Below, one piece after another: positions 1 through 8,483 of a DNA stretch of 64,000 nt (the stretch's first letter is position 1; each line of letters opens with the position of its first letter). This DNA is from Pontimicrobium aquaticum (GTDB taxonomy: Bacteria; Bacteroidota; Bacteroidia; Flavobacteriales; Flavobacteriaceae), in assembly GCF_005047595.1 (NCBI RefSeq), contig NZ_SUPL01000002.1, positions 310,001 to 374,000 of the forward strand, given 5' to 3'. The position numbers were made by a program, and so were the translations under genes. The notes under the pieces were generated by a model. That model saw only the letters and a program-made list of their open reading frames with translations. It was not told where the DNA came from and ran no database searches.

Positions 1-59
1 ACTTCAATCATGTTGTTTTTATCATGATCTAAATGATGTGGTGGGGGGTATTTGCTCAT
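1..59 (-). CDS. Start of a protein cut by the window edge (possibly FMN-binding PaiB-like)
   Basis: The first 20 codons of a minus-strand gene that runs off the left edge. The ATG is at 59-57 and the product begins MSKYPPPHHLDHDKNNMIEV. A Pro-Pro-His-His opening followed by a polar helix resembles, from memory, the N-terminus of flavobacterial FMN-binding negative transcriptional regulators (PaiB-like). Twenty residues cannot prove this. The gene starts only 3 bases after the stop of the DUF1569 gene and runs in the same direction, so the two are probably cotranscribed. The reading frame is open to the edge. Confidence 0.5.
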   Translation of the reverse strand, partial: MSKYPPPHHLDHDKNNMIE

Positions 60-62
60 AAG

Positions 63-515
63 TTATACACCAAATTGAGTTAGATGATGATTAAGATGCT
101 TGTACTGCATTTTACCCCATTGTTCGGTATTAAAAGTTCCAAAAAAGGGGTGCTCAGGCCAGTTATTTGTGTCTTTTTTATTTGAAAATGCAGTAATGAT
201 CTTAATCAACTTTTCTTTTTCTTCTTGAAATGTTTTAGGCTCTGTAATTTTAAATTCTTGAACAGTTCCTAAGTTTTTTTGCCAACTTTTATCATTATAC
301 ATTAGTGGTTTAAAGAATTTCATCACTAACTTTTTAAAAAAGCCAATTTTAGTATTTAATTGTAATGTTCCGTTAGCAACTTCTAAAGGTTTTTGGCAGT
401 GTGTAAGCATTTGTCCAACAGACATCTCTCCCCAATTAGGTGTAGAATTTTCGTTTAATTTTTCAATTCTATCAATAATTTCTTGGTAAGTTTCAGTATC
501 AAATAAAGATTTCAT
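63..515 (-). CDS. DUF1569 family protein (DinB-like fold)
   Basis: A 150-residue cytoplasmic protein with no signal peptide. It matches the DUF1569 family in length and in two signatures: the N-terminal segment WGEMSVGQMLTHCQ (about residues 28-41) and the C-terminal KHLNHHLTQFG (about 138-148). The family belongs to the DinB/YfiT-like four-helix bundles, in which a His in the second helix and paired His residues near the C-terminus usually bind a metal; all three His positions are visible here. The biochemical role is unknown for the family. It is divergent from radC (49 bases between starts) and sits just before another minus-strand gene. The assignment is good at family level only. Confidence 0.75.
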   Translation of the reverse strand: MKSLFDTETYQEIIDRIEKLNENSTPNWGEMSVGQMLTHCQKPLEVANGTLQLNTKIGFFKKLVMKFFKPLMYNDKSWQKNLGTVQEFKITEPKTFQEEKEKLIKIITAFSNKKDTNNWPEHPFFGTFNTEQWGKMQYKHLNHHLTQFGV

Positions 516-564
516 GTAATAAGATTTTATTGCTTCTGAAATTTACAATATTTATATTTACTGA

Positions 565-1263
565 ATGCCAGAAAAAACATCTTCTTTTTCTATTAAAAAC
601 TGGAGTCAAGATGACCAACCAAGAGAAAAACTTCGCGATAAAGGCAAAGCTGCTTTAAGTGATGCAGAATTGGTTGCTATTTTAATAGGTTCTGGAAACA
701 GAGAAGAAAGTGCCGTTAAATTATGTCAGCGAATTTTATCAAGTGTCGATAATAACTTAAGCGAATTAGGAAAGCTATCTATTAAGCAGCTTATGGAGTT
801 TAAAGGCATTGGTGAAGCTAAGGCCATAACTATTGTGGCTGCTTTAGAATTAGGAAGGCGACGAAGAGGCGAGGAGGCACTAAACAAGAAAAAAATCACC
901 TCAAGCGTTTCGGTTTTTGAATTAATGCAACCCATTATTGGAGAGTTGCCACATGAAGAATTCTGGATTGTGTATTTAAACAATTCCAACAAAGTGATTC
1001 AAAAAAATCAGTTGAGTAAAGGAGGAATTACAGGAACCTTGGTTGATGTTAGGCTAGCACTAAAAATAGCTTTAGAAGTTGGAGCTACTGGCATTATTCT
1101 GGCACATAATCATCCTTCTGGAACGTTAAAACCAAGTGCAGCAGACAAGCAGTTAACAGCAAAATTGAGTACAGCTTCAAAAAGCTTAGATATTAAAGTC
1201 TTAGACCATTTAATTATAACTGAAAAAGCATACTTTAGCTTTGCAGATGAAAATATCTTGTAA
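565..1263 (+). CDS. radC: RadC family protein (JAB/MPN domain)
   Basis: A 232-residue protein of the UPF0758/RadC family. The N-terminal half (about 20-100) has the helix-hairpin-helix part, with SDAELVAILIGSG and the LMEFKGIGEAKA stretch. The C-terminal half is a JAB1/MPN metalloprotease-like domain with the zinc signature HNHPSG...PSAAD (about 191-206) and an upstream Glu in PHEEFW. The historical name implies DNA repair, but that role was assigned in error in E. coli and the true function is unknown. Its stop codon overlaps the ATG of the next gene (TAATG at 1261-1265), so it is translationally coupled to the deacetylase-like gene. Length is normal for the family. Confidence 0.9.
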   Translation: MPEKTSSFSIKNWSQDDQPREKLRDKGKAALSDAELVAILIGSGNREESAVKLCQRILSSVDNNLSELGKLSIKQLMEFKGIGEAKAITIVAALELGRRRRGEEALNKKKITSSVSVFELMQPIIGELPHEEFWIVYLNNSNKVIQKNQLSKGGITGTLVDVRLALKIALEVGATGIILAHNHPSGTLKPSAADKQLTAKLSTASKSLDIKVLDHLIITEKAYFSFADENIL

Positions 1264-2564
1264 TGCTATTAGTTTACACTCATAAAATAACGCCAAGATT
1301 AAATTATATATTTAAACAAATATGTACACGCATTTTAGGTATTCCTGTGTCGTTCACGACAACAATTGAAGAGTTTATTGCGCATGATAGTTTAAAGTTG
1401 TCGTATTCTCAGCAACAGCTTGGTAATGAGTTTTATATTAAAAGCAATCAAATATTATTTGAGCAAGGACTTTCTGATATTGACATCCATATACATGATT
1501 GGGAAAACACTAAATGTTTTTTTTACAATGGTGATAAAAGCGATATGCCATTCGATATTTTTGCAGCATCATTTTATTTATTAAGTCGTTATGAAGAATA
1601 TTTGCCACATGTAAAAGATGAGTATGGACGTTTTACAGCTAAAGATAGTTTAGCGTTAAAGCATGATTTTTTACATCAGCCTGTAGTAGATATTTGGGCT
1701 TACAAATTTAAAGAGGCACTTCAAGAAAGATTTCCTGATTACCAATTTAAAAATAGAAAATATAAAGTAAAGCCAGTTATAGATGTACCAATGGCTTATT
1801 ATTTTAAGCAAAAAGGCTTAATGCGAACCATTGGAGGAACATTAAATGATATTTTTAGACTTAAATTTAGGCAATTATATCAGCGTTATTTGGTTTTATT
1901 GCGCTTTAAAAGAGATCCATATAATACGTTTAAATGGATTACAAACATGCAAAAGCATAGTACAAGTAAGTTTTTAGTATTCTTTTTAATTGGTGATTAT
2001 ACTACCTACGATAAAAATATTAGTATTAATAAAAAACAGTTTGTCTCTTTAATTAAATCGGTTGCAGATTATTGTGAGGTTGGACTAAAAGCCTCATATT
2101 TTGCTTTAGAAGATTTCGACATATTAAAAACAGAAAAAGAAAACATGGAGTCCACAATAAATACGTCATTGAAGGCTTCTAGAAATTCTTTTTCTAAACT
2201 AAATTTACCTACTGCATATCGTAATTTAATTGAGTTAGAAATAAAGGAAGACTACACTATGGGCTACATAAACAATGTTGGTTTTAGAGCTGGATCTTGT
2301 ACACCTTTTTTGTTTTACGATTTAGATTACGAAATACAAACGCCTTTAATGGTGCATCCATTTCATTTAATGGACTTTGTGCTTTTAAAGCACATCTCTT
2401 TTTTAGATAAAAAACAAGCCTTAGAAAAGGTAATGCATGAAATTAAAAAAGTGAATGGTACCTTTACGCCAATATTTCATAATTATTCTTTTAGTGATGA
2501 TCCAAGATGGAACGGATTTAAAGAATTATTTGCAATGGTTTTAAACTCAGAAAATGAAAATTAA
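1263..2564 (+). CDS. Polysaccharide deacetylase-like protein, metal motif apparently altered
   Basis: A 433-residue protein resembling the flavobacterial polysaccharide deacetylase-like family (N-terminal DUF7033-type region, then a NodB-like barrel). Recognisable blocks are DIFAASFYLLSRYEEY (about 97-112), FFLIGDYTTYDKNIS (about 240-254), an NLPTAYRNL block, GFRAGSCTPFLFYDL and MVHPFHLMDF. In family members as I remember them, the barrel opens with a TFDID-like motif and has a conserved HPSY after the second strand. Here the matching places read VIDVP (about 173-177) and LKASY (about 275-279). The second Asp and the His that would hold the metal therefore appear to be lost. It may be non-catalytic or act on another substrate. 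The start overlaps the radC stop and the end overlaps the next gene by 11 bases. Confidence 0.65.
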   Translation: MLLVYTHKITPRLNYIFKQICTRILGIPVSFTTTIEEFIAHDSLKLSYSQQQLGNEFYIKSNQILFEQGLSDIDIHIHDWENTKCFFYNGDKSDMPFDIFAASFYLLSRYEEYLPHVKDEYGRFTAKDSLALKHDFLHQPVVDIWAYKFKEALQERFPDYQFKNRKYKVKPVIDVPMAYYFKQKGLMRTIGGTLNDIFRLKFRQLYQRYLVLLRFKRDPYNTFKWITNMQKHSTSKFLVFFLIGDYTTYDKNISINKKQFVSLIKSVADYCEVGLKASYFALEDFDILKTEKENMESTINTSLKASRNSFSKLNLPTAYRNLIELEIKEDYTMGYINNVGFRAGSCTPFLFYDLDYEIQTPLMVHPFHLMDFVLLKHISFLDKKQALEKVMHEIKKVNGTFTPIFHNYSFSDDPRWNGFKELFAMVLNSENEN

Positions 2565-3243
2565 TAATATCTCACATGTCTTTTTTGATTTAGATCATAC
2601 CCTTTGGGATTTTGATAAAAACTCAGGTTTAACTTTTAAAAAAATTTTTCAAATAAATGGTATAGATACTAATTTAAAAGAGTTTTTAGAAGTTTATGAA
2701 CCAATAAACTTTCATTATTGGAAGCTATATAGAGAAGAAAAAATTGAAAAGTCAAAATTACGCTTCGGAAGATTACATGATGCATTTACAGAATTAAATA
2801 TTACAGTAAAACCAAGTATGATTTACAAACTGTCTGAAGATTATATTACACATTTATGCACATTTAATCACCTATTTGACGATGCTATTGAAATACTAGA
2901 ATATCTAAAATCAAAATACCAATTACATATTATTACCAATGGGTTTAAAGAGGTGCAACATGGTAAGCTAAATAATGCAAATATTGATCACTATTTTAAA
3001 ACCGTTACTAATTCTGAAATGGTAGGCGTAAAAAAGCCGAACCCTAAAATTTTTAATCATGCATTAAACATTGCAAAAGCTAGTACTAGTAATAGCATCA
3101 TGATTGGAGATAACCTTGAGGCAGATGTACAAGGAGCACTAGACGTTGGGTTAGAGGCTATTTGTTTTAACTACCATAAAGAAAAACTAAATGGAACGAT
3201 AAAACATATTGATAACCTTATAGAGCTTAAACAGTTTTTATAA
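2554..3243 (+). CDS. YjjG-type HAD nucleotidase
   Basis: A 229-residue haloacid-dehalogenase hydrolase. HAD motif I is FFDLDHTLWDF (about 10-20), motif II is HIITNGF (about 127-133), the motif III lysine lies in GVKKPNP (about 155-161), and motif IV is MIGDNLEADVQGA (about 183-195). The DxDHTLWDF form and the four-helix cap of this size are typical of YjjG, which dephosphorylates non-canonical pyrimidine nucleotides such as dUMP and 5-halo-dUMP; this specificity is inferred from the family. The ATG lies inside the end of the preceding gene (11-base overlap), indicating one transcript from radC through this gene. Confidence 0.85.
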   Translation: MKINNISHVFFDLDHTLWDFDKNSGLTFKKIFQINGIDTNLKEFLEVYEPINFHYWKLYREEKIEKSKLRFGRLHDAFTELNITVKPSMIYKLSEDYITHLCTFNHLFDDAIEILEYLKSKYQLHIITNGFKEVQHGKLNNANIDHYFKTVTNSEMVGVKKPNPKIFNHALNIAKASTSNSIMIGDNLEADVQGALDVGLEAICFNYHKEKLNGTIKHIDNLIELKQFL

Positions 3244-3285
3244 TTACAAAATGTATCTTTACGCAATTGATTAATCAAAATAGAG

Positions 3286-4128
3286 ATGAAAAAAATATTA
3301 GCTATAGCTTTAATTTTAAGCTGTATTACTTCAACAATAGCGCAAAAAAATCTTAACGACTATAAGTATGTAATAGTACCTTATAAATACGATTTTGTAA
3401 ATGAAAAAGATAAGTACCAACTTAACTCGTTATCAAAATTTTTATTTAATAAATATGGTTTCGAAGCTATTATGGAAGATGGTGATTTTCCAGAAGATTT
3501 AATTAAAAATAGATGTCTAGGTCTAAGAAGTGATGTGCTTAAAGAAAAAGGAATGTTTGTTACAAAGCTTAAAGTACAATTAAAAAATTGTGACGGTGAT
3601 ATTATTTTTACCACAAAAATTGGCTCAACTAGAGAAAAACAATATAAAACGGCTTATACCTTAGCACTTCGTGGTGCTTTTGAAGATTTTGAAAGTGTAA
3701 AATACTCATACAAACCTAATGAAACTATCTTATCTAGAGCAACGACCAATGGAACTCATGAATCTTCAATTGAAGAAATAGAAAAGCTTAAAGAAGAGAT
3801 TAACACCTTGAAGGAAAAAAAAGAATCAGCAGTAATAGAAAAGCTTAAAGAAGAGGTCGTTGAACAGCCAATTGAAAATAAAAATGATGTAAAAAAGGTT
3901 ACTGAAAAATCAGATGAGAACGTATTATATGCTCAAAAAGTTAGTTATGGTTATCAATTGGTAGATAAAACGCCTAAAGTTGTAATGATTCTACTTGAAA
4001 CCAGTAAAACTGATGTGTTTTTAGTTAAGGATACGAATGCTTTGGTTTATAAAGAAGGTGGGTTTTGGTATTTATCTAAAAATGATGGAAGCAAACCTAC
4101 TTTAGAAACACTAAATATTAAATTTTAA
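3286..4128 (+). CDS. Exported hypothetical protein with coiled-coil middle
   Basis: A 280-residue protein of unknown function. Residues 1-19 form a signal peptide ending TSTIAQ, a common flavobacterial cleavage site. Residues about 20-140 form a compact domain with the segment DYKYVIVPYKYDF. Residues about 160-205 are charged and helical with two near-repeats of IEKLKEE and should form a short coiled coil. The C-terminal 60 residues contain GYQLVDKTPKVVMILLETS and GGFWYLSKNDG, a small beta-rich module. Proteins of this general plan are frequent and uncharacterised in Flavobacteriaceae. The gene has its own possible -7 box (TATCTTTA, 3254-3261) and converges with rarA, the two stop codons overlapping by four bases. 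Confidence 0.7.
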   Translation: MKKILAIALILSCITSTIAQKNLNDYKYVIVPYKYDFVNEKDKYQLNSLSKFLFNKYGFEAIMEDGDFPEDLIKNRCLGLRSDVLKEKGMFVTKLKVQLKNCDGDIIFTTKIGSTREKQYKTAYTLALRGAFEDFESVKYSYKPNETILSRATTNGTHESSIEEIEKLKEEINTLKEKKESAVIEKLKEEVVEQPIENKNDVKKVTEKSDENVLYAQKVSYGYQLVDKTPKVVMILLETSKTDVFLVKDTNALVYKEGGFWYLSKNDGSKPTLETLNIKF

Positions 4129-5402
4129 TAACCGTATTTATCTTTCCAACGAGATTTTAAAAACTCACGTAAACCATTTTCTCGGGCATTGTTTCCAGGA
4201 TCATAAAGTTTAGTGCCAGATATATCATCAGGTAAAAATTCATGAAGGGCAAAATTTTTGTCATGGTTATGAGCATATTGGTAATCATCACCATATCCTA
4301 ACTCTTTCATAAGTTTAGTTGGTGCATTTCTAATAGAAAGAGGGACACTTAAGTCTCCAGTACTTCTTACTAATTGCTGTGCATCATTAATTGCTTTATA
4401 AGACGCATTACTTTTGGCTGAACAAGCTAAATACGTAGCACACTGACTTAAAATAATTCTCGATTCAGGATAGCCAATTGTTGATACTGCTTGAAATGTA
4501 CTATTGGCAATAACTAAAGCAGTTGGGTTGGCATTACCAATATCTTCACTTGCGAGAATCAATAAACGTCTTGCGATAAACTTCACGTCTTCACCACCTT
4601 CAATCATTCTCGCTAACCAATATACAGCAGCATTAGGGTCACTACCACGAATAGATTTTATAAAGGCAGAAATAATATCGTAATGTTGTTCACCAGTTTT
4701 GTCATATCTAACAGTGTTGCTTTGTACTTTGTTTAAAACAGCATCATTCGTAATGATAATCTCTTCCGAGTCATAAGAACTAACAATCAATTCGAAAATG
4801 TTTAGTAATTTTCTTGCATCTCCTCCTGAAAGACGTAATAAGGCATCCGTTTCGTCGAGAATTATGTTCTTTTGGGATAGAATGTCATCTTTTTCTATAG
4901 CACGCTTTAAAAGTGTTTCTAAATCGTTTTTGTCGAAAGAATTTAAAATATATACTTGACAGCGTGATAATAGAGCAGGAATAACTTCAAAACTTGGGTT
5001 TTCAGTCGTTGCACCAATTAAGGTCACCCAGCCTTTTTCTACTGCTTGTAATAATGAATCTTGTTGTGATTTACTAAAACGGTGTATTTCATCAATAAAT
5101 AAAATCGGATTTTTAGTAGTGAATAACCCTCCGCTTTGCTTTGCTTTATCGATAACTTCACGTACATCTTTAACACCCGAGTTTATTGCACTTAAGGTGT
5201 AAAAAGGGCGCTTTGATTCATTGGCGATAATATGTGCTAGTGTAGTTTTACCAATTCCAGGAGGGCCCCAAAGTATAATTGAAGGAATAACACCCTGTTT
5301 TATAGAAGTTGTTAATGAGCCATTAGGACCAATTAAATGAGATTGGCTAATATAATCTTCTAAGGTTTTTGGTCGTAATCGTTCTGCTAATGGTTCATTC
5401 AT
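4125..5402 (-). CDS. rarA: Replication-associated recombination protein RarA/MgsA
   Basis: A 425-residue AAA+ ATPase that acts at stalled replication forks. Walker A is GPPGIGKTT (about 46-54), Walker B is ILFIDEIHRF (about 99-108) and the sensor 1 region is IGATTENPSF (about 134-143). The C-terminal half carries the MgsA_C signature with GSDPNAAVYWLARM, ASEDIGNANP and GYGDDYQYAHNH. The protein starts at MNEPLAERLRPKTLEDY, the usual beginning of the family, so the ATG at 5402 is secure. It is transcribed alone: its 3' end overlaps the convergent exported protein and its 5' end faces the rhomboid gene, 97 bases away. Length and motifs are intact. Confidence 0.95.
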   Translation of the reverse strand: MNEPLAERLRPKTLEDYISQSHLIGPNGSLTTSIKQGVIPSIILWGPPGIGKTTLAHIIANESKRPFYTLSAINSGVKDVREVIDKAKQSGGLFTTKNPILFIDEIHRFSKSQQDSLLQAVEKGWVTLIGATTENPSFEVIPALLSRCQVYILNSFDKNDLETLLKRAIEKDDILSQKNIILDETDALLRLSGGDARKLLNIFELIVSSYDSEEIIITNDAVLNKVQSNTVRYDKTGEQHYDIISAFIKSIRGSDPNAAVYWLARMIEGGEDVKFIARRLLILASEDIGNANPTALVIANSTFQAVSTIGYPESRIILSQCATYLACSAKSNASYKAINDAQQLVRSTGDLSVPLSIRNAPTKLMKELGYGDDYQYAHNHDKNFALHEFLPDDISGTKLYDPGNNARENGLREFLKSRWKDKYGY

Positions 5403-5499
5403 ATTGTAAAATTAAACCAATTATTTATTATTTTAATGACAAAGTTTCATAATAAGCAGCTTTGGTTAGTTATTTGATTATATACGACTAAAATAAACC

Positions 5500-6249
5500 A
5501 TGAACAATCAAGAGCAATTTAAATATACCACAGGAGTTATTGGTTACCCAATAGCCTTTGTTATGTTTATTTGGTTAGTTTTTTGGGCTGAGGTTAGATT
5601 TGGTTTTAGATTTAATGATTTTGGAGTGTACCCAAGAACATTAAGCGGTTTAAAAGGTGTTGTATTTAGTCCTTTTATTCACGGAAGTATGGAACATTTA
5701 TACCATAACACGATTCCGCTTTTTGTGTTGTCTATGGCATTGTTTTATTTCTACAGAGAAATTTCTTGGAAAGTTATTGGTTATGGCATTATATTTTCTG
5801 GCTTACTAACTTGGAGTATTGCGAGACCATCGTATCATATTGGAGCAAGCGGATTAATATATGTATTAATGAGTTTTATTCTCTTTAAAGGTATTTTTGC
5901 AAAACATTTTAGACTCATTGCATTGTCATTATTAGTTGTATTTCTGTATGGTTCTATGATATGGTATGTGTTTCCAATAAAAGAGCAAATGTCGTGGGAA
6001 GGTCATCTTTCAGGATTAGTAGTGGGCTTGTTTTTTTCTTTGTTTTTTAGAAAATCTATTGCTAAACCTCAAAAATATGCTTGGGAAGAACCTCATTACA
6101 ATGAAGATGATGATCCTTTTTTAAAACATTTTGATGAAAATGGTAACTTTATTGAAAATTTACCAGAAGAATCTGAAGTAGTAGAGCAGGAGAGACCTAG
6201 GTTAAAAATAACCTATCATATTAGACGTAGAAGAAACAATGATGATTAA
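5500..6249 (+). CDS. Rhomboid family intramembrane serine protease
   Basis: A 249-residue inner-membrane protein with about six hydrophobic helices in residues 10-185 and a hydrophilic acidic/basic tail of about 60 residues. Rhomboid features are present: the HGSMEHLYHN segment (about 64-73) with the conserved His and Asn, the catalytic serine in IGASGLIY (about 118-125) and the catalytic His in EGHLSGL (about 167-173). Rhomboids cleave transmembrane substrates within the bilayer. The substrate cannot be told from context. It converges with rlmB, and the last four bases of the two genes overlap. Confidence 0.88.
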   Translation: MNNQEQFKYTTGVIGYPIAFVMFIWLVFWAEVRFGFRFNDFGVYPRTLSGLKGVVFSPFIHGSMEHLYHNTIPLFVLSMALFYFYREISWKVIGYGIIFSGLLTWSIARPSYHIGASGLIYVLMSFILFKGIFAKHFRLIALSLLVVFLYGSMIWYVFPIKEQMSWEGHLSGLVVGLFFSLFFRKSIAKPQKYAWEEPHYNEDDDPFLKHFDENGNFIENLPEESEVVEQERPRLKITYHIRRRRNNDD

Positions 6250-6983
6250 AGACGTTGTCTTACAATTTCATACAAAAAAGCACCACAAGCAACCGATACA
6301 TTAAGTGAGCCTATATCGCCATACATTGGTAATTTAGCTCTATCATCAGCTAGTTTAAGAACAGAAGGATTTATGCCTCTTCCTTCAGACCCCATAATTA
6401 AAGCACAAGGTTCTTTAAAAGATAGATCGTAAAGCGTATTGTCTGTTTTTTCAGTTGCTGCTATCACTTTAATACCTGATGCTTGCAAAAAAAACATAGC
6501 ATCTTTAATGTGATCTACTTTACAAATAGGAACTTTAAAAACAGCCCCTGCACTAGTTTTAATAGTGTCGCCATTTACTGGAGCTCCACCTTTTTTTTGA
6601 ATAATTATTCCGTTTACTCCAGTACACTCTGCAGTTCTAATAATGGCACCAAAATTTCTAACATCACTAATTTGATCTAATAGTAAGAATAAAGGTGTTT
6701 TTCCAGATTCAATTGTATCAAGAACTAAGTTTTCTAAATCGTGAAATTCAATAGGAGATATATGTGCAACAACCCCTTGATGGTTTTTATTAGAAAGTCT
6801 ATTTAGCTTTTCAACTGGGACATAAGAGGTGTTAATAGCATCATGCTTTCTAAGTAGTTTATCTAATTCTAAAAACAGTTCTCCTTTTAACCCTTTTTGA
6901 ACAAATACTTTATCTATAGTTTCGCCAGAATGTATAGCTTCTATTACGGCTCTTATTCCAAAAATTTTGGTTTGTTTTTCCAT
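6246..6983 (-). CDS. rlmB: 23S rRNA (guanosine-2'-O-)-methyltransferase RlmB
   Basis: A 245-residue SpoU/TrmH-family (SPOUT) methyltransferase. The N-terminal substrate-binding domain (about 5-75) begins IFGIRAVIEAI. The catalytic domain has motif 1 VRNFGAIIRTAE (about 108-119), motif 2 LIMGSEGRGI (about 195-204) and motif 3 LPMYGDIGSLNVSVA (about 218-232), which together form the trefoil-knot S-adenosylmethionine site. RlmB methylates G2251 in the P loop of 23S rRNA; this is inferred from the family. An exact TACTTTTG box (6989-6996, minus strand) lies only 5 bases before the ATG, so the mRNA could have a very short leader. Confidence 0.9.
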   Translation of the reverse strand: MEKQTKIFGIRAVIEAIHSGETIDKVFVQKGLKGELFLELDKLLRKHDAINTSYVPVEKLNRLSNKNHQGVVAHISPIEFHDLENLVLDTIESGKTPLFLLLDQISDVRNFGAIIRTAECTGVNGIIIQKKGGAPVNGDTIKTSAGAVFKVPICKVDHIKDAMFFLQASGIKVIAATEKTDNTLYDLSFKEPCALIMGSEGRGINPSVLKLADDRAKLPMYGDIGSLNVSVACGAFLYEIVRQRL

Positions 6984-6988
6984 AAAGA

Positions 6989-6996
6989 CAAAAGTA
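6989..6996 (-). promoter_or_regulatory. Possible -7 box for rlmB
   Basis: TACTTTTG on the minus strand fits the Bacteroidota housekeeping -7 consensus TAnnTTTG. It lies five bases before the rlmB ATG, which would give an almost leaderless mRNA. No clear -33 TTG is visible, because the region above it is taken up by the terminator hairpin. Confidence 0.35.
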
Positions 6997-7000
6997 GTTA

Positions 7001-7048
7001 AAATAAAAAATAAGACCGCTACATTTGTAGCGGTCTTATTTTTTATTT
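7001..7048 (-). terminator. Perfect 22-bp hairpin terminator after the first SusCD operon
   Basis: The arms 7001-7022 and 7027-7048 are perfect reverse complements around the loop ATTT. The stem has a GC core (GACCGCTAC) flanked by an A/T run, so an RNA in either direction would end in U residues. It lies 32 bases beyond the stop of the SusD gene on the minus strand and upstream of rlmB, so it most likely ends the SusC1-SusD1 transcript. Confidence 0.9.
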
Positions 7049-7079
7049 AAATAAATAAATAATTAATGCTTTTGTATTA

Positions 7080-8480
7080 TTAGTACCCTGTGTTTTGAAC
7101 CATATTAGAGTTAGCATCTATTTCAGCCTTAGGAACAGGATATGCAAACAAATTGTTTGGATAAGTTAATGTTTGTATTAAGTTCTGATTAGATCCTAAT
7201 ACATCAATACTTTGTCCTGTTCTTACTAAGTCATCAAATCTAAATCCTTCAAACATTAATTCTTTTCTTCTTTCATCAAGAATAATTTGCTTGGTTACTG
7301 ACACATGTGGAGTAGCCCCTCGATTTGAAGTTATAGAATTTAGTTGTGTTAAAGCTTCAGGATCTGCATTGTTAATTTCAAATAAAGCTTCAGCATAGTT
7401 TAAAACAACTTCTTCAATTCTAATTAAAGGGATGTTGTCTGTATATGTAACAGTATCAGGATATTTCCCCATGTTACGAAGGCTAGGAGTTGCTCCAGTA
7501 GCTTCAAGTTGGTAACCTAATATATCTCTACGTACATCTCCAGCTTCAAAAAAAGCATAAACATCATCAACTACTTGTACATCACCGTATCCAGTTGCAG
7601 GAAAAGTAGGCCAACGATAAATATAAGCTAAACCGCCTATTCCAGCATTATCCGATGCACTATTTTCAAGTTCAAAAATTGAGTTTGGAGCTTGATCTAT
7701 AGTCCAATTTGAAACAAAACTACCAGCACTAGCAATAGTGTATATGTTTGAGTCTATAACTTCTTTGGCTGCATCTCTAGCTCTAATCCAATCTCCAAAA
7801 TAAATTGCAACTCTAGATTCTAAAGCTTTTGCTGCATACTTTGAAAAATATAATTTACTATCATAAGATGTGTCCATCATTGAATATGCTGCTTCTAAAT
7901 CAGCATAAATTGCTGCTTTAACTTCATCAACGGTATTTCTTGCCGGGAATAAATTACTTTCATCTTTAAATTCTGTAATAATAGGAACACCTAAATTACC
8001 ACCAGTTGTATGTTGTTGCCCAAAGCTTCTTAATAAATCAAAATGACCTAAAGCTCTCAAACCTAAAGCTTGACCTTGTATATGTTCTCCATGATCAAGA
8101 TCTCCAGATAAACCATCCAAAGGCTGATTTATGATAATGTTAGCATTAGCGATAACTTGATACGCATTATCCCATATATACCCAGTATTTTCATTATACG
8201 CATACTCAGCTTGCGTTGAATACCTTCCTGAATAACCATTGGAGAAGCAATTATCTGATCTTACTTCATTTGTTATAATCATTGCTTGACCATAATATCC
8301 TCCTGATGTTAATTGACTGTGGGCTCCTTTTAATATACTAAAAAGGTTTCCAACACTAGTAATACTTCCTTCAACAGGTTTGTCTTGAGCCAGAGTAGGC
8401 TCTATATCGTCTGTTCCACAGCTATTAAACAAAAGAATGCTTAATGCCATTATAGTTGTAAGTTTAAATACTTTATTCAT
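7080..8480 (-). CDS. SusD/RagB family outer-membrane nutrient-binding lipoprotein
   Basis: A 466-residue lipoprotein. The signal peptide ends with the lipobox LLFNSC (Cys at about residue 21). Blocks typical of SusD follow: an N-terminal helical part, ALGHFDLLRSFGQ (about 146-158), the middle TPR-like helices with SRVAIYFGDWIRARDAAKEVI, and the C-terminal RGATPH...LDERRKELMFEGFRFDDLVRTG and YPNNLFAYPVPKAEIDANSNMVQN. SusD proteins cap the SusC channel at the cell surface and capture the nutrient. The gene starts 3 bases after its SusC partner ends. No glycosidase, sulfatase or peptidase lies nearby, so the ligand cannot be inferred. Confidence 0.92.
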   Translation of the reverse strand: MNKVFKLTTIMALSILLFNSCGTDDIEPTLAQDKPVEGSITSVGNLFSILKGAHSQLTSGGYYGQAMIITNEVRSDNCFSNGYSGRYSTQAEYAYNENTGYIWDNAYQVIANANIIINQPLDGLSGDLDHGEHIQGQALGLRALGHFDLLRSFGQQHTTGGNLGVPIITEFKDESNLFPARNTVDEVKAAIYADLEAAYSMMDTSYDSKLYFSKYAAKALESRVAIYFGDWIRARDAAKEVIDSNIYTIASAGSFVSNWTIDQAPNSIFELENSASDNAGIGGLAYIYRWPTFPATGYGDVQVVDDVYAFFEAGDVRRDILGYQLEATGATPSLRNMGKYPDTVTYTDNIPLIRIEEVVLNYAEALFEINNADPEALTQLNSITSNRGATPHVSVTKQIILDERRKELMFEGFRFDDLVRTGQSIDVLGSNQNLIQTLTYPNNLFAYPVPKAEIDANSNMVQNTGY

Positions 8481-8483
8481 AGC

